Part shown: in pieces, positions 58,479 to 64,000 of the stretch | Position numbering within the stretch: position 1 is the first letter of the stretch | Layout: every line of letters starts with the position of its first letter | Assembly (NCBI GenBank): GCA_046346845.1 | Contig: JAXMHH010000001.1 | Location: 558,001 to 622,000 of the forward strand | Direction of reading: 5' to 3' | Length of the DNA: 64,000 nt | Origin: DSSB01 sp046346845 | GTDB taxonomy: Bacteria; UBA10199; DSSB01 | Notes under the pieces: generated by a model | Database searches by the model: none | What the model saw: only the letters and a program-made list of their open reading frames with translations | Told to the model about the DNA's origin: nothing | Translations under genes and position numbers: made by a program

Positions 58479-58997
58479 ATGACGCAGTCTGTCCTAAGAA
58501 ACTTCCTTCGCCTCTCGCTTCTGGTCGCGACCTTGGCCTGGGCCCCCAGCTCCTTCGCGAAGGTCTTCGCCCCGGACGGCGCGGGCTTCAGCATCAACAT
58601 GCCCGGGACACCCAAGGCCACCGAGACCACGCACAAGAGCTTCGTCGGCGCCGTGCAAGAGACCTCCTACACCCTGAAGAGCGGGGCCATCACCTACACG
58701 GCCTCGGTCTCCAACCTCCCGGGGGCGGCGGTGGCGCTGGGCGGCAGCGGAACCATCCTGGGGAAGGCCAAGGACGGGTTGTTGAAGGAGTCCGGGGGCT
58801 CCGAGACCTCCTTCACGGACATCAACCTGGGGAAATACCAGGGCCGCGCCCTGAACTTCACCCTGCCCAACGGCATCGGCCAGGCGAAGCTCTACCTGGT
58901 GGAGAAGCGGCTCTACGTCCTGGTCGGCAGCGGACCCGCCAGCGCCTCCGCGGCGATCGGGCGATTTCTCAACTCCTTCCAGCTGACCTCCAACTGA
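58479..58997 (+). CDS. Exported protein of unknown function (172 aa)
   Basis: The signal peptide is about 1-27 (LRLSLLVATLAWAPSSFA before KVFAPDG). The mature protein begins with a motif-like stretch APDGAGFSINMPGTPKATET. That pattern ('F...gfsi..P..P..') is shared by many small exported proteins of unknown role. The strands that follow (AITYTASVSNLPGAAVALGG; NLGKYQGRALNFTLPNGIGQ; AKLYLVEKRLYVLVGSG) suggest a compact beta-sheet fold. ATG 58479 is chosen for AAAGGAG six bases upstream. It is followed within two bases by the LOG-family gene. Confidence 0.75.
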   Translation: MTQSVLRNFLRLSLLVATLAWAPSSFAKVFAPDGAGFSINMPGTPKATETTHKSFVGAVQETSYTLKSGAITYTASVSNLPGAAVALGGSGTILGKAKDGLLKESGGSETSFTDINLGKYQGRALNFTLPNGIGQAKLYLVEKRLYVLVGSGPASASAAIGRFLNSFQLTSN

Positions 58998-58999
58998 CG

Positions 59000-59590
59000 G
59001 TGAGCCCCCTGCGTTCCATCTGCGTGTTTTGCGGCTCCAGCGAGGGGAAGGATCCCGCCTACCGCGAGGCGGCGGAGGCCTTGGGGCGCTTGCTGGCGGC
59101 CCAGGGCCTGCAACTGGTCTATGGGGGAGCGAGAGTCGGACTGATGGGACGCATCGCCGACGCCGTCTTGCAGGAAGGCGGCCGGGTCGCGGGCGTCATC
59201 CCCGCCGCCCTCTTCCCCAAGGAAATCCCCCACCCCAATCTCACCCAATTGCACGTGGTCGAATCCATGCACGAGCGCAAGCGGCTGATGTACGAGCTCT
59301 CGGACGGCTTCATCGCCCTGCCCGGCGGCCTGGGCACCCTGGACGAGCTCTTCGAGATCCTCACCTGGGGCCAGCTCGGCCTCCACGCCAAGCCCTGCGC
59401 CCTGCTCAACGTGGCGGGGTATTTCGACCCGGTGTTGAAATTCTTGGACGAGGCGGTGGCCCGTGGTTTCCTCAAACCCAAGCACCGCAGGCTCCTGCTC
59501 GACTGCGGCGATCCCGCGGCCCTGCTCGCGGCCTTGCAGGCCTTCCAGCCGCCCTCCGCCGAAAAATGGATCGGCCCCGCGGAGACCTGA
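59000..59590 (+). CDS. LOG-family protein (TIGR00730, nucleoside-5'-monophosphate phosphoribohydrolase-like)
   Basis: A 196-residue Rossmann-like protein. Family signatures are SICVFCGSSEGKDPAYREAA, LVYGGARVGLMGRIADAVL, MHERKRLMYELSDGFIALPG and the PGGLGTLDELFEI phosphate-binding motif. Members split nucleoside monophosphates to base and ribose 5-phosphate (cytokinin activation in plants; nucleotide salvage or stress roles in bacteria). The start is GTG 59000, two bases after the preceding stop, implying co-translation. Confidence 0.93.
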   Translation: MSPLRSICVFCGSSEGKDPAYREAAEALGRLLAAQGLQLVYGGARVGLMGRIADAVLQEGGRVAGVIPAALFPKEIPHPNLTQLHVVESMHERKRLMYELSDGFIALPGGLGTLDELFEILTWGQLGLHAKPCALLNVAGYFDPVLKFLDEAVARGFLKPKHRRLLLDCGDPAALLAALQAFQPPSAEKWIGPAET

Positions 59591-59660
59591 GGCGCCCCGT
59601 TGACAAAGCCCCCTCCCTTTGCCAAAACGAATTCGCAACCCGAATGGATTGGAGAATGCG

Positions 59661-60251
59661 ATGCTCAAATTGACCGAGAAAGCGAAAGAAAAGGTCCGCG
59701 GCCTCTTGAAAGAAAAAGACCCCAAGACCTGGGGCGTGATGCTGCCCGACCAGGCCGGCACCTACCTCCACCTGCCCCTCATCGACCTGGCCACCCTGCC
59801 CTCGATCGACTCGGTCGAATTCATCGAAGACCTCAAGCTGGTGGTGGACCGCACCTCCAACGAGGAGATCGAGGAGCTAGCCGTCGATTACATCGACGGC
59901 GGCGTCCTCTCCGGTGTCTTTGAAGTCAAGGTAAAGAAGCCCCAGACGGCGGGCACGGGCAACCTCGACCTGGGCAACCCCCAGGTGCAAAAAATCCTGG
60001 AGGTGCTCGAAAAAGAGATCAATCCCGCCGTCGCCGGCCATGGCGGCTATACCAAGCTGTTGGATTACAAAGACGGCAAGGTCTACCTCTTCATGGGCGG
60101 AGGCTGCCAGGGCTGCCACGGCGTCGACCAGACCTTGAAATACGGGATCGAGACCCGTCTCAAGGAAGTGGTCCCGGAGGTAGTCGCGGTGATCGACCAG
60201 ACCGATCACGCGGCGGGCACCAACCCCTACTTCGCCGCCCCCCGACACTAA
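59661..60251 (+). CDS. nfuA: Fe-S carrier NfuA-like protein
   Basis: A 196-residue protein. The N-terminal degenerate A-type domain (about 1-95) carries VDYIDGGVLSGVFEVKVKKP and lacks the A-type cysteines. The C-terminal NifU-like domain has EINPAVAGHGGYTKLLDYKD and the cluster-binding CxxC in MGGGCQGCHGVDQTLKYGIE. This is the NfuA arrangement: a dimer holds a [4Fe-4S] cluster between two CxxC motifs and passes it to apo-enzymes. ATG 59661 has GGAG six bases upstream and is preferred to an upstream start. The residue after the motif is His-Gly instead of the common Ser-Met. Confidence 0.9.
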   Translation: MLKLTEKAKEKVRGLLKEKDPKTWGVMLPDQAGTYLHLPLIDLATLPSIDSVEFIEDLKLVVDRTSNEEIEELAVDYIDGGVLSGVFEVKVKKPQTAGTGNLDLGNPQVQKILEVLEKEINPAVAGHGGYTKLLDYKDGKVYLFMGGGCQGCHGVDQTLKYGIETRLKEVVPEVVAVIDQTDHAAGTNPYFAAPRH

Positions 60252-60265
60252 GCCGCGAAGGCCGT

Positions 60266-60937
60266 TCACCAGTTGAGTCCGTGGAGGGGGCATCCCTCGC
60301 ACTTGGGCTTGGGCGCGCAATATTCCTTTCCGACATTCACCAATAAGGCGTGAAACTCGTTGTAATGGGCCGTTTCGGCGGGAACGTGGTCGGTGACGAG
60401 CTCCTGTAATTCGTCGTAGCCCGCCTCTTCCGGCGCGAGGAAATGCCGCGTGAAGACCCGATAGGTATAGGCGTCCACGACGAAGATCGGGTGTTCCAAG
60501 GCATAGAGCAGGATGCTGTCGGCCGTCTCCTTGCCGATCCCTTTCACCCCGAGCAGCGCCTCGCGCAAGCCTTCGGTCGGCTGGGCGCGCAGGCCCTCAA
60601 TATCGCCGCCCCGGGCGTGCAGGAAATCCAAAAAGGCCCGGAGCCGCTTCGCCTTCACGTTGAAATAACCTGCGGGCCGGATCAGCTGGGCCAGCTCCGC
60701 CTCTGAGAGGCTGCGCAGGCCCTCCAGGCTCAGCAGGCCCGCTCCCTTGAGGTTGGCGAGGGCCTTCTCGACGTTCTTCCAGCTGGTGTTTTGCGTGAGG
60801 ACGGCCCCGACCATCACCTCGAAGGGCGTCTCGCCGGGCCACCAGTGCTGGGGCCCAAAATGCCGGAGGAGCCGCTCGAACATCTCTTGAAAGATTTTTT
60901 TGGATTTTGCTGCCAAGACGTGCTCCGATATCCCCAT
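60266..60937 (-). CDS. Endonuclease III / 3-methyladenine glycosylase III-like DNA glycosylase
   Basis: Up to 223 residues. The helix-hairpin-helix is LLGVKGIGKETADSILLYAL, with the catalytic Asp in IFVVDAYTYRVFTRH. FGPQHWWPGETPFEVMVGAV and LTQNTSWKNVEKAL are typical of the MagIII/MJ1434 branch. The C-terminal cysteine cluster is incomplete: YCAPKPKCEGCPL gives three Cys and the protein ends GLNW without the usual fourth. It may lack a [4Fe-4S] cluster or use another ligand. The start is uncertain: ATG 60937 shares a CATG with the opposite gene, while TTG 60916 has GGAG six bases upstream. Confidence 0.87.
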   Translation of the reverse strand: MGISEHVLAAKSKKIFQEMFERLLRHFGPQHWWPGETPFEVMVGAVLTQNTSWKNVEKALANLKGAGLLSLEGLRSLSEAELAQLIRPAGYFNVKAKRLRAFLDFLHARGGDIEGLRAQPTEGLREALLGVKGIGKETADSILLYALEHPIFVVDAYTYRVFTRHFLAPEEAGYDELQELVTDHVPAETAHYNEFHALLVNVGKEYCAPKPKCEGCPLHGLNW

Positions 60938-62108
60938 GGCGGCCTTTTCTGAGGATGAAATCCGGCGATGGCGCGAATTGTTCCCGGTGACTCGGGAGTG
61001 GGTTTATTTCAACCACGCCGGCGTCGCCCCCATCAGCCTGCGGGTGGCCGAGGCCGCGGCGGCCTTCAACCGCGAGGCCCTCCAGCATGGATACACCCAG
61101 GCGGGGCGCTGGCACAAGCGCATCGAGGAGATCCGCGGCGCCTGCGCCCGGCTGATCGGCGCCGATCCGGAGGAGATCGCCTTCGTCAAAAACACCTCGC
61201 ACGGCATCTCCCTGGTGGCCCAGGGCCTCGACCTGAAGGAGGGCGACGAAGTCATCCTGAGCGAGGCGGAGTTCCCGAGCAATGTCTATCCCTGGATGGC
61301 CCTGGAGAAACGCGGCGTCGTCCTGAAAAAGATCCCCTTGCGGGGCGCCGAACTCGACCTGGACCGGCTCGCCGGACTGGTCACCGCCCAGACCCGGGTG
61401 ATTGCGCTCAGTTCGGTCCAGTACGGCAACGGCTACCGGCTACCGGTGGCGGAGATCGGCAAGCTCTGCCGCGACCTGGACATCCGATTCTTGGTCGACG
61501 GCATCCAAAGCCTGGGCGCCTTTCCCTTAGACGTGCGGCAGGACCGCGTCGACTTCCTCGCCGCCGACGCCCACAAATGGATGCTCGGACCGGAAGGTAT
61601 CGGGATCCTGTACGTGCGAAAAGAATTGATCTCCCAACTGGAGCCGGCCCTCTTGGGCTGGAACAGCGTGGTCCAGCCCCTCGACTTCGACCGGCTGCAT
61701 TTCGAACTAAGGCCGGACGCCGGACGCTTCGAGGAAGGCAGCCACAACGGGATGTCGATCTACGCCCTGGGCGCAGCGGTGGAACTGCTTTTGGAGATCG
61801 GCGTCCCCCGGATCGCGGAACGCATTCTAGAGTTGACCGACCACCTCCAGACCGGCCTGCTGGAGTTGGGCATGGAGCTCCTCCATCCGCAAGCCCCCGA
61901 GCAGCGTTCCGGGATCGTCAGCTTCCGCCTCCCCGAGGATCCGGAAGGCAAGGCCTTGCCGGCCCTGGAGCGCCGCCTCTTCGCCGAAGGGATCTACGCC
62001 TCGGTGCGCCGCCGCGGCCTCCGCCTCTCGCCCCACTTTTACAACCACGAAGCGGAAATCGACCGGGCCTTGGCAACCCTAAAAAAGATTCGACAAGTTC
62101 CGGGCTAA
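60936..62108 (+). CDS. Class V aminotransferase (cysteine desulfurase-like)
   Basis: A 390-residue PLP enzyme. The N-terminus WVYFNHAGVAPISLRVAEAA is the typical start of the fold. VKNTSHGISLVAQGL binds the PLP phosphate, FLVDGIQSLGAFPLDVR carries the Asp that pairs with the pyridine nitrogen, and FLAADAHKWMLGPEGIGILY contains the PLP Lys. It is closer to isopenicillin-N-epimerase/CsdA-like members than to IscS; I see no C-terminal Cys loop of the IscS type, so the substrate is open. ATG 60936 forms a CATG with the opposite-strand glycosylase start. nfuA is close by but on the far side of the glycosylase. Confidence 0.88.
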   Translation: MAAFSEDEIRRWRELFPVTREWVYFNHAGVAPISLRVAEAAAAFNREALQHGYTQAGRWHKRIEEIRGACARLIGADPEEIAFVKNTSHGISLVAQGLDLKEGDEVILSEAEFPSNVYPWMALEKRGVVLKKIPLRGAELDLDRLAGLVTAQTRVIALSSVQYGNGYRLPVAEIGKLCRDLDIRFLVDGIQSLGAFPLDVRQDRVDFLAADAHKWMLGPEGIGILYVRKELISQLEPALLGWNSVVQPLDFDRLHFELRPDAGRFEEGSHNGMSIYALGAAVELLLEIGVPRIAERILELTDHLQTGLLELGMELLHPQAPEQRSGIVSFRLPEDPEGKALPALERRLFAEGIYASVRRRGLRLSPHFYNHEAEIDRALATLKKIRQVPG

Positions 62109-62126
62109 GCCCCTATTTTGGACCGT

Positions 62127-64000
62127 ATGAAGCGCCTCTGGATCCATTTGGCCTTGCTGTTGTCGTTCCTCCCGGGCGCCTCGCAGGCGGCCTTCCCCTT
62201 CGACACCTCCCTCCTGACGGGGAAAAACGGGGCCGCCCCCAGCCCGGCTCCGCAGAAAAAGCCGCTTGCCGAAGAGGAGATCCGCCTCCAAAAAGACGAG
62301 GCCGCCCAAGAACTGGAACAGGCCAAACTGACCCTCGGCCAGCTTCCGGAGAGCGCCCCGCAAGCCGAGACGCAAAACCTCAACGCCCGCATCCAGGCCT
62401 TGGAGAGCCTGGACCTCGTCTACGGGGATTTCCTCGAGGCCTTGGCGAGCCAAAAAAAGATCCAAGCCCGGCTCAAGGGACTGGAAGCCGAGGAGGCGCA
62501 GTGGAAGTCGGGGACCCCTCCGAAGGACTTCGCGGTCGACTTCTCGACCCTCGACCGGCTGCGCGGCCAGGAGGTCGAGGCTCTCAAGTCCCAAGCGAGC
62601 CGAACTCAGGTTTTTAAATCCCGGCAGGAAGCGGTCGACGCGGCCAAAAAGGAATTTCAGGCCGCCGAGCAGGAACGCCGCAAGGCCAGGGAGGATGCGG
62701 AGACCTCCAAGGATCCCGCCGTGCGGGCCAACCTTGACCAGGCCTTGGCCCTGGCCCAGCTGAAGAGCCGGGTGGCGGAGACCCGTCTCGCCCTGCGCGA
62801 GCTGGAATTCGAGGTCGCGAAGACCTACCGCGAGTACTTCCAAAGACAGCAGGCTCTCGTCTCCACCGAGATCGCCTACCTCGAGCAGCGCGTGAAGTTC
62901 AGCGAGGAGGACCTGAAGCGCGAGCTGAACCTCCTGGACGCGGAGGAGGAGAAAACCAACCGCCGCATCGAGCGGCAAAAAAGGGAGCTGGAGGCCGCCC
63001 AGAAGGACTACGACCGCGTCCGCCAAAAATTGGACGAGACGGCCGAGCCCAGCCCGGCCCTCATCGAAGAAGTCGAGTCGCGCCGCCTGGCCCAGAGCGC
63101 CTTGGACCAGGAAGGCCAATTGCTCGCCGAACGGCTCAAGTGGGTCAAGGAACTGCGAGGGTATTGGAAGCGCCGCTACGCCCTGCTCAACAACCAAGTG
63201 GAAAAGCCGGAGATCGCGGTCTGGCAGCAGGGGACCCGTCAGAACCTAGACCAGCTCAAACGTGAGGAGGACCTGAGCAATCTGCGCCTAGTCTCCGTGC
63301 GCAACGCCCTGGTGGAGAACGAGGAAAAGATCCGGGCCAAGGTCGACGCCGACCCCGACACCAAGCGTTGGCTGGAACAGCAAAAAGAGACCCTCCAGGC
63401 CAACCTGGCCCTGATGCAGGATCACCTCGCCTCCCTGGCCCTGGTCCGCAAGCTCTATGAAAAGGTCCTGGCCGAGCAGGAGACGCGCTACGCCCAGGTG
63501 ACCTTCTCGGAACGGATGTCCCGCCTCTGGGAGCGCTTCCTGCGGGTCTGGAACTTCGAGCTCACCTCGGTCGACGACAGTCCCATCACGGTGAGCAAGA
63601 TCTGCTTCGCCCTCGTCTTGATGGTCTTCGGGCTGATCCTGGCGAAGCGCCTGAGCAGCGCCCTGGCCGAACGCCTCCTGCCCCGCTTCGGCGTGGCCCC
63701 GGGCGTGGCGGCGGCCCTGAAAACCCTGATGTACTACGCCCTGGTCCTGCTCTTCGTCTTGACGGCCCTGCACATCGTGCGGGTGCCGCTCACGCTCTTC
63801 GCGGTCTTGGGCGGCGCCGTGGCCATCGGCATCGGCTTCGGCAGCCAAAACCTGATGAACAATTTCATCAGCGGCCTGATCCTGCTGATCGAGCGTCCCA
63901 TCAAGATGGGGGACATCATCGAGATGGACGGCAACTCCGGCATCGTCGAGCAGATCGGCGGGCGCAGCACCCAGATCCGCACCTTCAGCAACATCCACAT
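62127..64000 (+). CDS. Mechanosensitive channel, MscS family, with long coiled-coil N-terminus (cut by window edge)
   Basis: The frame from ATG 62127 is open to the right edge (624 codons). Residues 1-22 form a signal peptide (LWIHLALLLSFLPGASQA before AFPF). About 40-480 is a highly charged, mostly helical periplasmic region (ETAEPSPALIEEVESRRLAQ type), as in MscK/YjeP-like channels. Membrane helices follow at about 490-512 and 530-550. The pore-lining segment is VLGGAVAIGIGFGSQNLMNN, then FISGLILLIERPIKMGDIIE, the MscS hallmark. It releases solutes on hypo-osmotic shock. The C-terminal cytoplasmic domain lies outside the window. Confidence 0.92.
   Translation, partial: MKRLWIHLALLLSFLPGASQAAFPFDTSLLTGKNGAAPSPAPQKKPLAEEEIRLQKDEAAQELEQAKLTLGQLPESAPQAETQNLNARIQALESLDLVYGDFLEALASQKKIQARLKGLEAEEAQWKSGTPPKDFAVDFSTLDRLRGQEVEALKSQASRTQVFKSRQEAVDAAKKEFQAAEQERRKAREDAETSKDPAVRANLDQALALAQLKSRVAETRLALRELEFEVAKTYREYFQRQQALVSTEIAYLEQRVKFSEEDLKRELNLLDAEEEKTNRRIERQKRELEAAQKDYDRVRQKLDETAEPSPALIEEVESRRLAQSALDQEGQLLAERLKWVKELRGYWKRRYALLNNQVEKPEIAVWQQGTRQNLDQLKREEDLSNLRLVSVRNALVENEEKIRAKVDADPDTKRWLEQQKETLQANLALMQDHLASLALVRKLYEKVLAEQETRYAQVTFSERMSRLWERFLRVWNFELTSVDDSPITVSKICFALVLMVFGLILAKRLSSALAERLLPRFGVAPGVAAALKTLMYYALVLLFVLTALHIVRVPLTLFAVLGGAVAIGIGFGSQNLMNNFISGLILLIERPIKMGDIIEMDGNSGIVEQIGGRSTQIRTFSNIH

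Noticed and set aside
60968..62617. 549-codon plus-strand frame overlapping the class V aminotransferase and the MscS N-terminus
   Set aside because: Arg/Pro/Gly-rich out-of-frame reading of two well-supported genes.

Overview
The window is GC-rich, gene-dense bacterial chromosome. It has no insertion sequence, prophage, CRISPR array or rRNA operon. The gene families point to a Deltaproteobacteria-like lineage in the broad old sense (Myxococcota, Bdellovibrionota or UBA10199-type). The evidence is a Myxococcus-style Ser/Thr kinase, a DUF4911 gene, a twelve-gene type II secretion operon that includes gspN, a pyrR-pyrB-pyrC-carA-carB operon, and many large proteins I cannot assign to any family. 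Taxonomy is inferred from gene content only.

Layout. 1-5 kb: kinase (cut by the left edge), a tiny lysine-rich gene in its own transcription unit, initiator tRNA-Met, a GST, a vapBC-type pair, DUF547 and DUF4911 genes overlapping head to head, and rlmN with a promoter that suggests a leaderless mRNA. 5.1-10.4 kb: an island of three unknown genes. Two of these share a domain and the third sits behind a near-perfect sigma-54 promoter. 10.5-24.2 kb (minus): type II secretion operon gspC-D-E-F-G-H-I-J-K-L-M-N, with RNA hairpins or terminators after gspC, gspD and gspG; no prepilin peptidase gene is present. 24.3-31.8 kb (minus): de novo pyrimidine operon behind a strong promoter. Its leader encodes a 25-residue peptide that ends inside the loop of an intrinsic terminator.

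31.8-36.6 kb: small secreted proteins, tRNA-Thr, mazG, a lipoprotein, tRNA-Leu flanked by hairpin repeats, and an orphan with an HDxxH motif. 36.7-41.2 kb: a compact set (radical SAM, sugar-phosphate nucleotidyltransferase, HAD phosphatase, CDP-alcohol phosphatidyltransferase, divergent flippase-like protein) that looks like a pathway for an unusual phosphodiester lipid or polyol phosphate. 41.2-45 kb: a long S41 processing protease and ribF. 45-48.5 kb: a tandem pair of unknown paralogues with glycine-rich C-terminal membrane hairpins. 48.8-64 kb: mostly housekeeping and redox genes: a sugar-nucleotide epimerase, nadA, a nirK-cytochrome c fusion with a small CxxCH protein, ligA, an M16 protease, a LOG protein, nfuA, an EndoIII-like glycosylase overlapping a class V aminotransferase, and the start of an MscS channel cut by the right edge.

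The least explained parts are the 5-10 kb island, the 45-48 kb paralogue pair, the 36.7-41.2 kb headgroup cluster and the pyr leader peptide.
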